A DNA stretch of 64,000 nucleotides from Terrabacter sp. 28. Lineage in GTDB: Bacteria; Actinomycetota; Actinomycetes; Actinomycetales; Dermatophilaceae. The stretch spans positions 1 through 64,000 of the forward strand of contig JYOE01000021.1 of the NCBI GenBank assembly GCA_000955875.1, read 5' to 3'. This document shows positions 41,618 to 51,768 of the stretch, piece after piece. Under the pieces are notes generated by a model, which had not been told where the DNA came from, did not search any database, and saw only the letters and a list, made by a program, of their open reading frames with translations. The position numbers were made by a program, and so were the translations under genes. Numbering within the stretch: the stretch's first letter is position 1; every line of letters starts with the position of its first letter.

Positions 41618-42835
41618 TCACGGGGGGAAGTCGCCGTTGGGCGACGGCACGTAGCGCCAGAGCACCTCGGTCCACCAGTACTGGCCCGCGACGAAGGCGA
41701 GCAGCAGCGGCACGAACCGCCACAGCAGGCGCCGCCACGTGTTGCCGCGCCGGTCGCCCCAGCCGGCGCCGAGCACGACGACGAGCAGCGGGAAGAGCGG
41801 CAGAAGGTAACGGAAGATGCTCGTGAAGGGGTCGAGCGAGGCGATGAGGTAGAAGGTGTAGCCCAGCGTCCAGGTGCGCAGGTCGGCGCCGAGGTTGCGG
41901 GCCCACGGGCCGGCGACCATGAGCAGCACGACGATCGGACCGCCGACGAGCCACGGCCCCCACGTGGCGTCCTGCAGCCGGTCGACGTAGGGCACGAACA
42001 GCTCGACCGTGTCGTAGCTGCGCCAGGCGGCCATCGTGTCGGTGTAGGCCGAGCTCGACCCGGTGCGCCACCACGCGATCGCGGGCCACAGCAGCCCGGC
42101 GACGCCGCAGCCGACGAGCGAGGCGAGCATGGACGCGTACGTGCCGGTCGAGATCGGCGCCTCGCGCCGCCTGCGCCACCGCATCACCACGACCGCGAGG
42201 GTCACGAGCCCCAACGGCGCCGCGATCGGCCGGGACAGGCCGGTGAGCAGCGCGACCGCGGTGGCGACGAGCCATCTCTCCCGCGAGAGCGCGTAGAGGT
42301 AGCCGACGAGCAGCAGCATCGCGAGCGACTCGGTGTAGGCGAGCTGCAGCGTGACCGACGCCGGGAAGCTCGCCCACAGGGCGACGACGAGGTATGCCGC
42401 CGGGTCGCCGATGCGCGGACGCAGCAGCAGACCCATGAGGACCGCGGCGCCGACGCCGCAGACCAGCGCGATGCTGGAGGCGACGGTCGGGAAGTCGAGA
42501 CCGGTCAGCGTCATGCCGGCCCGCGACAGCATCGGGAAGAGGGGGTAGAAGGCCCACGGGTTCTGGCCGACCCGGCCGGAGTCACCGATCGGCAGCACGT
42601 CGGGGTAGCCGGTTGCGGCGATCTTGCCGTACCACTCGCCGTCCCACAGCGCGGTGAACGAGAAGAACGTGACCGGCACCCCGTCGCCGCCCGTCATGCT
42701 GCTCGGCACCTGCCGGGGCAGCACCACGAGCAGGATGGTCGTCGACACGACCCGGGCGAGCGCGTACGCGGCGAGCACCCAGCCGATGAAGACGCGTCGT
42801 GAGGTCGGGGGGCGCAGCGGGTGGACCACGGTCAT
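41618..42835 (-). CDS. PIG-V-like integral membrane mannosyltransferase
   Basis: A 405-residue polytopic protein with about ten membrane segments. The acidic loop FFSFTALWDGEWYGKIAATG after the first segment carries the Asp expected to bind polyprenyl-phosphate mannose in GT-C enzymes, and NPWAFYPLFPML and SRPIAAPLGL are typical of PIG-V relatives. It probably transfers mannose to a glycolipid outside the membrane. It overlaps the DivIVA-like gene by ATGA. Confidence 0.8.
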   Translation of the reverse strand: MTVVHPLRPPTSRRVFIGWVLAAYALARVVSTTILLVVLPRQVPSSMTGGDGVPVTFFSFTALWDGEWYGKIAATGYPDVLPIGDSGRVGQNPWAFYPLFPMLSRAGMTLTGLDFPTVASSIALVCGVGAAVLMGLLLRPRIGDPAAYLVVALWASFPASVTLQLAYTESLAMLLLVGYLYALSRERWLVATAVALLTGLSRPIAAPLGLVTLAVVVMRWRRRREAPISTGTYASMLASLVGCGVAGLLWPAIAWWRTGSSSAYTDTMAAWRSYDTVELFVPYVDRLQDATWGPWLVGGPIVVLLMVAGPWARNLGADLRTWTLGYTFYLIASLDPFTSIFRYLLPLFPLLVVVLGAGWGDRRGNTWRRLLWRFVPLLLAFVAGQYWWTEVLWRYVPSPNGDFPP

Positions 42836-43320
42836 GGGGTGCGTTCGTGCCCGCCGGTCGGGGCGGACGTCGCACGCGCGCCGCCCTCGTCGTCGACTCG
42901 CGTCCCGGACTCCGCGACCGGGTCCGGGGTCGGGGTCGGGCTGGGGTCGGGGTCGCGGACGGGTTCCGCGGTCCGCTCCTCGCCCGGCTCCGGTGCGGGC
43001 TCGGTGATCGGCTCGGCGGCCGCGTCGTCGTTCTCAGCTCGCACGTGTGCGCCCCGCAGCACGGCGATCTCCTCGTCCTTCTCGCGCAGCTCGCGGCGCA
43101 GCCGGTCGACCACGCCGTCGACCTGGCTCATCCGGTAGCCGCGGGCACCGACGTCGAAGACGAGGTCGTCGAAGTCGGTGTCGGCGAGCGGCTCGTCGGG
43201 CAGCGGTTCGTGGCTCAGGCTCGAGCTCGCGCGCCCGAGCCCGCCGCCGGCGAGCCCGAGCAGGAGGGCGACGACAAGGCACAGGACGACGATCCCGACG
43301 AGGAGGATGAACCACTTCAC
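42832..43320 (-). CDS. Membrane protein with DivIVA-type motif
   Basis: A 162-residue protein with one N-terminal membrane helix (FILLVGIVVLCLVVALLLG), then the short DivI1A-like motif DVGARGYRMSQVDGVVDRL, a coiled coil (RRELREKDEEIAVLRG) and a Pro/Asp-rich disordered tail. Such DivIVA-domain proteins are common in actinobacteria and thought to act in cell-wall growth. It is coupled by 4-base overlaps to both neighbours (LOG protein and mannosyltransferase). Confidence 0.82.
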   Translation of the reverse strand: MKWFILLVGIVVLCLVVALLLGLAGGGLGRASSSLSHEPLPDEPLADTDFDDLVFDVGARGYRMSQVDGVVDRLRRELREKDEEIAVLRGAHVRAENDDAAAEPITEPAPEPGEERTAEPVRDPDPSPTPTPDPVAESGTRVDDEGGARATSAPTGGHERTP

Positions 43321-44090
43321 GTGCGCGGCTCCTCGTAGGTGCGGATCAGCTTGACCGCCTCGTGGGGGTCGTCGGTGACGACGAGCCGGTCGACGTCGTC
43401 GGGGGTGATCATGCCGTTGTCGAGGACCGTCGTGCGCAGCCAGTCGAGCAGGCCCTGCCAGTACTCGCTGCCCATGAGCACCACGGGGAACTCGGTGACC
43501 TTCTGGGTCTGCGCCAGCGTCAGCGCCTCGAAGAGCTCGTCGAGCGTGCCGAACCCGCCGGGCAGCACGATGAACCCGCGGGAGTACTTGAGGAACATGA
43601 CCTTGCGGGCGAAGAAGTAGCGGAAGTTGATGCCGAGGTCGACGTACTCGTTGAGGCCGGTCTCGAAGGGCAGCTCGATGCCGAGCCCGACCGAGGTGCC
43701 CTTCGCCTCGAACGCGCCGCGGTTCGCCGCCTCCATCGCGCCGGGGCCACCGCCGGTGATGACGGCGTAGCCCTCCTCGACGAGCAGGCGCCCGACCTCG
43801 ACCCCCATGGCGTATGCCGCGTCGTCAGGTCGCGTGCGGGCGGAACCGAAGACGGCGACCGCCGGGCCGAGCTCGGACAAGGCGCCGAAGCCCTCGACGA
43901 ACTCCGACTGGATGCGCATGACCCGCCACGGGTCGGCATGCAGCCAGTCGGTGCGCTGGTGGGCCTCGAGCAGGCGCTGGTCGGTGGTGGTGCGGGGCAC
44001 CTTGTGACGCCGCAGGGTCACCGGTCCGGTCTGGCGGCGGTCCTCTCGCGGCTCCGCGGGCAGGCGGGGGTCGGGTTGTTCGTCGGTCAC
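43317..44090 (-). CDS. LOG-family protein (TIGR00730)
   Basis: A 257-residue Rossmann-fold nucleoside 5'-monophosphate phosphoribohydrolase of the LONELY GUY family. GGGPGAMEAANRGA binds the nucleotide phosphate and PGGFGTLDELFE is the catalytic signature. M. tuberculosis Rv1205 is the homologue in the same neighbourhood and makes cytokinins. GTG 44090 is chosen, giving a 40-residue polar N-terminus. It heads an overlapping three-gene unit with the DivIVA-like and mannosyltransferase genes. Confidence 0.9.
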   Translation of the reverse strand: MTDEQPDPRLPAEPREDRRQTGPVTLRRHKVPRTTTDQRLLEAHQRTDWLHADPWRVMRIQSEFVEGFGALSELGPAVAVFGSARTRPDDAAYAMGVEVGRLLVEEGYAVITGGGPGAMEAANRGAFEAKGTSVGLGIELPFETGLNEYVDLGINFRYFFARKVMFLKYSRGFIVLPGGFGTLDELFEALTLAQTQKVTEFPVVLMGSEYWQGLLDWLRTTVLDNGMITPDDVDRLVVTDDPHEAVKLIRTYEEPRT

Positions 44091-44113
44091 ACCGACAACC
44101 CTATGCGGCGCGG

Positions 44114-45220
44114 CTATGCGAGCCAGCGCAGCAGCGCGGCCTCGGCGTCGGCGTACTGTCCGACGGGGCAGCGCTCGTCGTCCATGTGGGCCAGGTTGGG
44201 GTCGCCGGGTCCGTAGTTGACGGCGGGGATGCCGAGCGTCGAGAAGCGGGCGACGTCGGTCCACCCCTCCTTGGCGCTGACCGGCACGCCGAGGGCGTCG
44301 ATGAAGGCCTTGGCCGCCGGAAGGAGCAGGCCGGGACGGGCGCCGTCGGCGGCGTCGGTGAGCTCGACGTCGAACCCGTCGAAGACCTGGCGCACGTGGG
44401 CGAGCGCCTCGTCGGCGTTCTTGTCGGGCGCGTAGCGGTAGTTGACGGTGACGACGCACCGGTCGGGGATGACGTTGCCCGCGATGCCGCCGGAGATGCC
44501 CACGGCCTGGAGGGCCTCGTGGTAGTCGAGGCCGTCGACGGTGATGGTCTCGGCCTCGTAGGCGGAGAGGCGCGCCAGGACGGGAGCGGCGTCGTGGATC
44601 GCGTTGTGCCCCTTCCACGGGCGGGCGGAGTGCGCGGCGATGCCCTTGGTCGTGATCTCGACGCGGAGCGTGCCCTTGCAGCCCCCTTCGATGGCCCCGT
44701 TGGTCGGCTCGAGCAGCACGGCGAAGTCTCCGACCAGCAGCTCGGGAGAGGTCTGGGCGAGCCGGGCCAGGCCGTTGAACTTCCCGTCGATCTCCTCGCA
44801 CTCGTAGAAGAGGAAGGTGAGGTCGCGGGCCGGCTCGGTGACCTCGGCCGCGATGCGGAGCATGACGGCGACGCCGCCCTTCATGTCGACGGTGCCGCGG
44901 CCCCACAGCACGTCGTCGACGCGGCGCGTCGGAAGGTTGGGGACGTCGGTCAGCGGCACCGTGTCGATGTGGCCCGCGAGCACGACGCGCTCCTCGCGCC
45001 CGAGGGAGGTGCGGGCGACGACGGTGTTGCCGTCGCGGGTCACCTCGAGGTGCGCGAGCGGACGCAGTGCCGCCTCGATCGCGTCGGCGAGCGCCTCCTC
45101 GTCCTGGCTGACCGACTCGATGTCGCAGATCGCCGCGGTGAGGGTCGTGACGTCGGCGCCGAGGTCGAGGACCGGGCCGGTCGCGGAGGTCTGGTCGGCG
45201 GGCAGCGGGGTCGACGGCAT
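44114..45220 (-). CDS. dapE: Succinyl-diaminopimelate desuccinylase
   Basis: A 368-residue M20 metallohydrolase that releases succinate from N-succinyl-LL-diaminopimelate in lysine and peptidoglycan synthesis. Metal sites appear in VLAGHIDTVP, GRGTVDMKGG and FYECEEIDGK, and the dimerisation domain includes KGIAAHSARPWKG. The ATG at 45220 lies inside a GTATGCCG motif and seven bases after a TAGCCT box, so the transcript is probably leaderless. Divergent from dapD. Confidence 0.95.
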   Translation of the reverse strand: MPSTPLPADQTSATGPVLDLGADVTTLTAAICDIESVSQDEEALADAIEAALRPLAHLEVTRDGNTVVARTSLGREERVVLAGHIDTVPLTDVPNLPTRRVDDVLWGRGTVDMKGGVAVMLRIAAEVTEPARDLTFLFYECEEIDGKFNGLARLAQTSPELLVGDFAVLLEPTNGAIEGGCKGTLRVEITTKGIAAHSARPWKGHNAIHDAAPVLARLSAYEAETITVDGLDYHEALQAVGISGGIAGNVIPDRCVVTVNYRYAPDKNADEALAHVRQVFDGFDVELTDAADGARPGLLLPAAKAFIDALGVPVSAKEGWTDVARFSTLGIPAVNYGPGDPNLAHMDDERCPVGQYADAEAALLRWLA

Positions 45221-45227
45221 ACGTGAG

Positions 45228-45233
45228 AGGCTA
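45228..45233 (-). promoter_or_regulatory. -10 box of leaderless dapE
   Basis: On the minus strand TAGCCT ends seven bases before the dapE ATG. The 98-base dapE-dapD gap therefore carries two divergent leaderless promoters. Confidence 0.5.
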
Positions 45234-45305
45234 GCCGCCCCGTGCTGCGGGCGGGCGCCGGAGTCCGCTCCGCGGGTGCGTGTGCCGACCCGCGGCGCTG
45301 CCCCA

Positions 45306-45311
45306 TATCCT
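45306..45311 (+). promoter_or_regulatory. -10 box of leaderless dapD
   Basis: TATCCT lies exactly seven bases before the dapD ATG at 45319. Confidence 0.55.
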
Positions 45312-45318
45312 TGCCGCC

Positions 45319-46251
45319 ATGTCGGAGCGCAGCGCATGGGGTCACGGACTGACGACGATCACGGACGACGGGCAGGTGCTCGACACCTGGTTCCCGCAGC
45401 CCGCGCTGGGTGCGGCACCCGGTGACGCGGCGGTGCCGGAGGGGCTCGAGGCCCTGGTCGGCACCGACGAGGCCCGGCGCGTGCGCACCGAGGTGCGGCT
45501 CGTCGAGATCGACCTCGACGCCGCCCCCGCCGACGCCCCCGACGCGTACCTTCGCCTGCACCTGCTCTCGCACTGCCTCGTCGCCCCCAACACGATCAAC
45601 CTCGACGGCGTCTTCGGCGCCCTGCCGAACATCGCCTGGACGAGCGCCGGCGCCTGCGCGGTCGAGGGCTTCGAGCAGACCCGGCTGCGCCTGCGGGCCC
45701 GGGGGCAGCACGTCGCGGTCTACGGCGTCGACAAGTTCCCGCGCATGACCGACTTCGTGGTCCCGCAGGGCGTGCGCATCGCCGATGCCGACCGCGTACG
45801 CCTGGGCGCCCACCTCTCCCCCGGCACCACGGTCATGCACGAGGGCTTCTGCAACTTCAACGCCGGCACTCTCGGCACGTCGATGGTCGAGGGCCGCATC
45901 GTGCAGGGCGTCGTCGTCGGCGACGGGTCCGACATCGGCGCCGGCGCGTCCATCATGGGCACGCTCTCGGGCGGCGGCACGGAACGCGTCAGCATCGGTG
46001 AGCGTTGTCTGGTCGGAGCCAACGGCGGCATCGGCATCGCTCTCGGCGACGACTGCGTCGTCGAGGCCGGGCTCTACGTGACGGCGGGGACCAAGGTGAC
46101 GCTTCCCGACGGGTCCGTGGTCAAGGCCAAGGAGCTGTCGGGATCGAGCAACATCCTGTTCCTCCGCAACAGCGTCAGCGGTGCCGTCGAGGCCCGTGAC
46201 CGCAAGGGCACGGGCATCACCCTGAACGCCGCGCTGCACGCCAACGACTGA
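45319..46251 (+). CDS. dapD: Tetrahydrodipicolinate N-succinyltransferase
   Basis: A 310-residue left-handed beta-helix acyltransferase that succinylates tetrahydrodipicolinate. The actinobacterial long form is recognised by LLSHCLVAPNTINLDGVFGA and MHEGFCNFNAGTLGTSMVEG, and by the helix coils GDGSDIGAGASIMGTLSGGG and GERCLVGANGGIGIALGDDC. Start 45319 is favoured over the in-frame ATG at 45280 because of the leaderless promoter. With dapE and dapC it supplies three steps of the succinylase lysine route in this window. Confidence 0.95.
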   Translation: MSERSAWGHGLTTITDDGQVLDTWFPQPALGAAPGDAAVPEGLEALVGTDEARRVRTEVRLVEIDLDAAPADAPDAYLRLHLLSHCLVAPNTINLDGVFGALPNIAWTSAGACAVEGFEQTRLRLRARGQHVAVYGVDKFPRMTDFVVPQGVRIADADRVRLGAHLSPGTTVMHEGFCNFNAGTLGTSMVEGRIVQGVVVGDGSDIGAGASIMGTLSGGGTERVSIGERCLVGANGGIGIALGDDCVVEAGLYVTAGTKVTLPDGSVVKAKELSGSSNILFLRNSVSGAVEARDRKGTGITLNAALHAND

Positions 46252-46307
46252 ACCGACCCCGCTCCCTTCGACCGGTTCAGACCAGAGCCGGACCACCTGA
46301 GGACCCC

Positions 46308-47198
46308 ATGCCGACGACCCGACCGGGCCCCACCCTCGCCGAATCCCGCGGCCGCGGGTCATCGCGCGGGCAGACCCCCGCGCGCCGCCGACGCCGCTGG
46401 GTGACCCTGCTCGTCGTCGTCGCACTCGTGGGCGGAGCAGGGTGGTTCGCGGCCCGCCTGCTCATCTCCAGCGTCGTCAACCCGCAGTGCACCATCAAGG
46501 CCTCCGGCGTGACCGAGACCTTCGACCCCGACCAGACGGCCAATGCCGCGCTCATCTCGGCGCTGTCGGTGAAGCGGGACATGCCCCCGCGAGCAGCGAC
46601 CATCGCGCTCACGACCGCCTTCCAGGAGTCGAAGATCCGCAACCTGCGCTACGGCGACCGCGACTCGGTCGGCCTCTTCCAGCAGCGGCCGAGCCAGGGC
46701 TGGGGCACCGAGAAGCAGATCCTCGACCCCGTCTACGCGACGAACCGGTTCTACGACGCCCTCGAGAAGTACAAGGGCTACGAGACGGCCGACATCACGA
46801 AGATCGCCCAGCGCGTTCAGAAGAGCGGCTTCCCCGAGGCCTACCGTGACCACGAGGGCCAGGGCCGCGTGCTCGCCTCGACGCTGACGGGCCACTCCCC
46901 CGCCGGACTCACCTGTCGTCTCGACGCCGTCAAGCAGTCGGTCTCCCCCTCCCGGGTGGTCGGCGACCTGTCGCAGCAGATGGGAGTCACCTCCGCGAAG
47001 GCCGGCGACGGGAAGGTCACCGTCTCGGCCGGCGACGCGACCATCGCCTGGGCGGTCGCGCACTGGTCGGTCGCCCGCGCCGAGATGTACGGCGTCACGT
47101 CCGTGTCGATCGGCGACCGCGCGTGGGACCGTGACCGCGGCGACGAGGGTTGGTCGCAGGGCACGGCCGGGACGACGGTCACCGTCACGCTCGGCTGA
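46308..47198 (+). CDS. Membrane-anchored lysozyme-like protein
   Basis: A 296-residue protein with a basic cytosolic start (ARRRRRWVTL), one membrane helix (LLVVVALVGGAGWFAARLL) and an external domain. IALTTAFQESKIRNLRYG followed by SVGLFQQRPSQGWGT resembles the Glu-centred active site of lytic transglycosylases/lysozymes. Database copies are often named heavy metal transporter, for which I see no support. A role in peptidoglycan turnover is inferred. It is downstream of dapD with a GAGG ribosome site. Confidence 0.7.
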   Translation: MPTTRPGPTLAESRGRGSSRGQTPARRRRRWVTLLVVVALVGGAGWFAARLLISSVVNPQCTIKASGVTETFDPDQTANAALISALSVKRDMPPRAATIALTTAFQESKIRNLRYGDRDSVGLFQQRPSQGWGTEKQILDPVYATNRFYDALEKYKGYETADITKIAQRVQKSGFPEAYRDHEGQGRVLASTLTGHSPAGLTCRLDAVKQSVSPSRVVGDLSQQMGVTSAKAGDGKVTVSAGDATIAWAVAHWSVARAEMYGVTSVSIGDRAWDRDRGDEGWSQGTAGTTVTVTLG

Positions 47199-47231
47199 CG
47201 GCATACCGGATCGGGCCGGTGAGGGCGGACC

Positions 47232-47582
47232 TCAGCCGGTGACCTTGTCGAGGTGCTGGAGCAGGTCGTGCGCCGCCAGCTCGACGTCCTTGTGCCGCCA
47301 CTCCGACGCTCGGTAGACGCAGGCGATGAGCGCCGTTCGGTGGACCCGACGCAGGTCGCCGTAGACGAACGCGTAGCGCGCCTTCGTCTCGTCGTTCGCG
47401 CCCTCGGTGAGCCCGAGGTGCCACGCCGCGTACTCGTCCCAGGAGTGCTTCTCGAGGTACGCGTTCTGCGCCTCGGCCCCCGGCTGGACCTGCCCCCAGT
47501 CGCTGTCGAGGACGTACTGCCGGGCGTCGATGAGCTCGCGGCACCGGGCGACGGCCGCGTCGTTGACGAGGTACTTGGCCAT
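47232..47582 (-). CDS. Small conserved protein of unknown function
   Basis: A 116-residue soluble protein, beginning MAKYLVNDAAVARCRELID. The segment AYLEKHSWDEYAAWHLGLTE followed by YAFVYGDLRRVHRTALIACV reads as alpha-helical; W and H residues look conserved but no active site is evident. It is convergent with the lysozyme-like gene and preceded by the gltA terminator, so it has its own promoter. I do not recognise the family beyond frequent occurrence in actinobacteria. Confidence 0.7.
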   Translation of the reverse strand: MAKYLVNDAAVARCRELIDARQYVLDSDWGQVQPGAEAQNAYLEKHSWDEYAAWHLGLTEGANDETKARYAFVYGDLRRVHRTALIACVYRASEWRHKDVELAAHDLLQHLDKVTG

Positions 47583-47594
47583 CACCCCATCATG

Positions 47595-47630
47595 CCGATG
47601 CCCCCGTCCCTTGCGGGGCGGGGGCATCGG
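47595..47630 (-). terminator. Terminator of gltA
   Basis: Sixteen-base arms 47595-47610 and 47615-47630, one T-G pair and a TTGC loop, 24 bases past the gltA stop. Confidence 0.8.
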
Positions 47631-47653
47631 ATGGATCCGGTCGAGCTCGACGC

Positions 47654-48934
<1,281 letters not shown>

Positions 48935-49078
48935 TGTTCCTCGCCTCCTGTCACTCCGGCCCAAAGTCGCCGGACGTATCCGCGAGCGACGTTACCCCAG
49001 CGTGCTCCGCCCTGAGAAAACAGGTCCATCCACGGACGTGCGCCCGGCGACCCGTGGTGACATGGGTCACGCTCTGTG

Positions 49079-50212
49079 TCAGAGGCGCTCGCAGGCGGCG
49101 GCGATGCGCTCGTCGGTGGCGGTCAGCGCGATGCGCACGTGGCGGGCGCCGGCGGCGCCGTAGAAGGACCCGGGTGCCACGAGGATGCCGCGCTCGGCGA
49201 ACTCGGAAACCGTTGTCCAGCAGTCCTCTTCGCGGGTCGCCCACAGGTAGAGGCCTGCCTCGGAGTGGTCGACGCGCAGTCCCGCGCGGGTCACTGCCGC
49301 GAGCAGCTGCTCGCGCCTGCGGGCGTATGCCGTCCGCTGCGTCTCGACGTGCGCGTCGTCGCGCAGCGCCACCGCCATCGCGTGCTGCACCGGTGTGGGC
49401 ATGATCATGCCCGCGTGCTTGCGCACCTCGAGGACGGTGCCGATGATCGCGGGGTCACCGGCGACGAAGGCCGCACGGTAGCCGGCGAGGTTGGACTGCT
49501 TCGACAGGGAGTAGACCGCCAGCAGACCCGTGTGGTCGCCGCCGCAGACGTCGGGGTGCAGGATGCTCGGCGTCGAGGTGCCGAACTGGCCCTCGCGCCA
49601 GTCGAGCTCGGCGTAGCACTCGTCGCTCGCGACCACGACGCCGTGCTCGCGGGCCCACTCGACGACCTTGCGCAGGTGCTCGACGCCGAGCACCTGGCCG
49701 TTGGGATTGCCGGGGCTGTTGAGCCACAGGAGCTTCGGGGTCGTCGCCGCCGTGAGCGGCCCGAGGCTCGTCAACGACTGGGCGACGACAGCAGTGGCGC
49801 CGGCGATGCGCGCCCCGATGTCGTAGGTGGGGTAGGCGACGGCCGGGATGCCGACGACGTCTCCGGCGCGCAGGCCGAGGAGGGTCGGCAGCCAGGCGAC
49901 GAGCTCCTTGCTGCCGATGGTCGGCAGCACGCCGTCGGTGCCGAGCCCCGTGACGCCCCGTCGGCGCGCGAACCACTCGACGACGGCCTCGCGCACATCG
50001 GTGGTGCCGATGGTCAGCGGGTAGCCGGGGGCGTCGGCCGCCTCGGCCAGCGCCCGGCGTACGACCTCGGGGGTCGGGTCGACCGGGGTGCCGACGGACA
50101 GGTCGACGATGCCCCCCGGATGCGCGACCGCTCGCGCCTTGTAGGGCGCGAGCGAGTCCCAGGGGAAGTCAGGAAGGTCGAGCCCGCGCACGGACCCGCC
50201 GGCGAGCGTCAC
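49079..50212 (-). CDS. dapC: N-succinyldiaminopimelate aminotransferase
   Basis: A 377-residue fold-type I PLP enzyme. The PLP-binding Lys is in YSLSKQSNLAGYR, and WLNSPGNPNGQV, VVASDECYAELDW and the C-terminal VRIALTATDERI arginine region fit class I aminotransferases. Its GTGA overlap with fdxA and the dapD/dapE genes nearby identify it as DapC of the succinylase lysine pathway, as in mycobacteria (fdxC-dapC). Confidence 0.93.
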   Translation of the reverse strand: MTLAGGSVRGLDLPDFPWDSLAPYKARAVAHPGGIVDLSVGTPVDPTPEVVRRALAEAADAPGYPLTIGTTDVREAVVEWFARRRGVTGLGTDGVLPTIGSKELVAWLPTLLGLRAGDVVGIPAVAYPTYDIGARIAGATAVVAQSLTSLGPLTAATTPKLLWLNSPGNPNGQVLGVEHLRKVVEWAREHGVVVASDECYAELDWREGQFGTSTPSILHPDVCGGDHTGLLAVYSLSKQSNLAGYRAAFVAGDPAIIGTVLEVRKHAGMIMPTPVQHAMAVALRDDAHVETQRTAYARRREQLLAAVTRAGLRVDHSEAGLYLWATREEDCWTTVSEFAERGILVAPGSFYGAAGARHVRIALTATDERIAAACERL

Positions 50213-50535
50213 TCGTCGTGCTCCTGCGGGGGCAGGGCCTCGATGAGCGGGTGGTCCTTGTCGATGACGCCGAGCTTCGCCGCGCCTCCGGGGCTGCCGA
50301 GGTCGTTGAAGAACTCGACGTTGGCGTTGTAGTAGTCGGCCCACTGCTCAGGGACGTCGTCCTCGTAGTAGATCGCCTCGACGGGGCACACGGGCTCGCA
50401 GGCGCCGCAGTCCACGCACTCGTCGGGGTGGATGTAGAGCGACCGCTTGCCCTCGTAGATGCAGTCGACCGGACACTCCTCGATGCAGGCACGGTCCTTC
50501 AGGTCGACGCAAGGCTGGGCGATGACGTAGGTCAT
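50209..50535 (-). CDS. fdxA: Ferredoxin FdxA (7Fe type)
   Basis: A 108-residue electron carrier. Cysteines in CVDLKDRACIEECPVDC and then CVDCGACEPVCPVEA are spaced for one [3Fe-4S] and one [4Fe-4S] cluster, and the C-terminal half is the usual FdxA extension. AGGAGG precedes the ATG at 50535. It is cotranscribed with dapC; the reason for the conserved pairing is not known. Confidence 0.95.
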   Translation of the reverse strand: MTYVIAQPCVDLKDRACIEECPVDCIYEGKRSLYIHPDECVDCGACEPVCPVEAIYYEDDVPEQWADYYNANVEFFNDLGSPGGAAKLGVIDKDHPLIEALPPQEHDE

Positions 50536-50584
50536 GGGGAGCGGGACCTCCTGTGGAGCGTTCGGGAGCAGTTGCTGCACCGCC

Positions 50585-50590
50585 TAGTAT
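50585..50590 (+). promoter_or_regulatory. -10 box of leaderless GNAT gene
   Basis: TAGTAT ends exactly seven bases before the ATG at 50598 and overlaps a GTATGCCG motif. Confidence 0.55.
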
Positions 50591-50597
50591 GCCGGAC

Positions 50598-51743
50598 ATG
50601 AACGGCGAGCCCACGCACGGCCCCACCGATGAGACCAACTCCGACACGGGCCCGCGGACGGACTCTCCGACGGACTCGGGGACGGACTCTGGGACGGACT
50701 CGGGGACGAGCGTTGCCGCCGGCACCGACACCCCCGGACACCGCCTCACCGCCGGCCTGACCATCGGCAACCGCGTCGTCGTGCGCTACCGCCTCGAGGA
50801 GGGTGAGGGTGCAGCCGCGACCGACTTCGTCGGCGAGCTCGTCGCCCGCAACACCGACTTCCTCGTCGTCGACACGAAGACCGAGCGCGTGAAGCTCATC
50901 CGCGCCGACGTGCTCGCCGCCAAGGACGTGCCGCCGCCCGCGAGCCGCGCCGGCAGGCCGCACGAGCGCGTGTCGGCGGACGACCTCGAGAAGCTCATGG
51001 CCAAGGGCTGGCAGGCGGTCGACCGCGGCGGCGTCGGCGACTGGGTGCTGCGCGCCTCGGGCGGCTTCACCGGGCGGGCCAACTCGGTGCTCGTCGTCGG
51101 CGACCCCAGCCTGCCGGTCGAGCGGGCCATCGACTTCGCCGAGAAGTGGTACGCCGACCGTGAGCGACCCGCGATCTTCCAGGTGCACGGCGAGACCGGC
51201 TTCGACGCCACCGAGCAGCCCACCGTCGCAGCGCTGCTCGAGCGCGGCTACGTGGTCGGCGGCGGCCACGACAACTGGCAGCGCGTGCTCGTCATGACCG
51301 GGCTCTCCGCCGCGGTCCCCCCGCTGACCGAGCAGTCCGCCCCGGTCACGGCAGACGCGCAGCTGCAGCTCGACTGGCTGACTGCGTACGGCGAGCAGCG
51401 CTCGATCGTGCCCGGCGCGACCGAGGCCGTGCTCACCGGCAGCGACGGCCAGCTCTTCCTCTCGGTCCGCGACCCGGACACGAACACGATCATCGGCCTG
51501 GCGCGCCTCGCGATCCACCCGGGTTGGGCGGGGATCTTCGGCCTGTGGGTGCACCCCGACCACCGGCGTACGGGCCTCGCCACCACGATCGTGTCGGCGG
51601 CCGCCATGGTGGCGCGCGAGAACAACATGCCGGCCATGTACCTCCAGGTCTCGGAGGACAACGCAGCGGGCGTCGCGTTCTGGCGGGACCTCGGCTTCAC
51701 CGTGCACCACGAGTACACCTACGTGGCCAAGCCGTCGGCCTGA
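50598..51743 (+). CDS. GNAT-family N-acetyltransferase
   Basis: A 381-residue protein. The first 50 residues are a Thr/Asp/Ser repeat (units of TDSG encoded by 12-base repeats at 50654-50706), then an SH3-like beta domain (RVVVRYRLEEGEG, DTKTERVKLIRADVLAAKD) and two acetyltransferase halves. The C-terminal half has the acetyl-CoA loop PDHRRTGLATTIV. It resembles mycobacterial Rv0428c-type proteins. The repeat may vary in length between strains. Leaderless start; convergent with the VanW gene. Confidence 0.85.
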   Translation: MNGEPTHGPTDETNSDTGPRTDSPTDSGTDSGTDSGTSVAAGTDTPGHRLTAGLTIGNRVVVRYRLEEGEGAAATDFVGELVARNTDFLVVDTKTERVKLIRADVLAAKDVPPPASRAGRPHERVSADDLEKLMAKGWQAVDRGGVGDWVLRASGGFTGRANSVLVVGDPSLPVERAIDFAEKWYADRERPAIFQVHGETGFDATEQPTVAALLERGYVVGGGHDNWQRVLVMTGLSAAVPPLTEQSAPVTADAQLQLDWLTAYGEQRSIVPGATEAVLTGSDGQLFLSVRDPDTNTIIGLARLAIHPGWAGIFGLWVHPDHRRTGLATTIVSAAAMVARENNMPAMYLQVSEDNAAGVAFWRDLGFTVHHEYTYVAKPSA

Positions 51744-51768
51744 CGTCAGCAGGGCCGGTCACGGCCCG

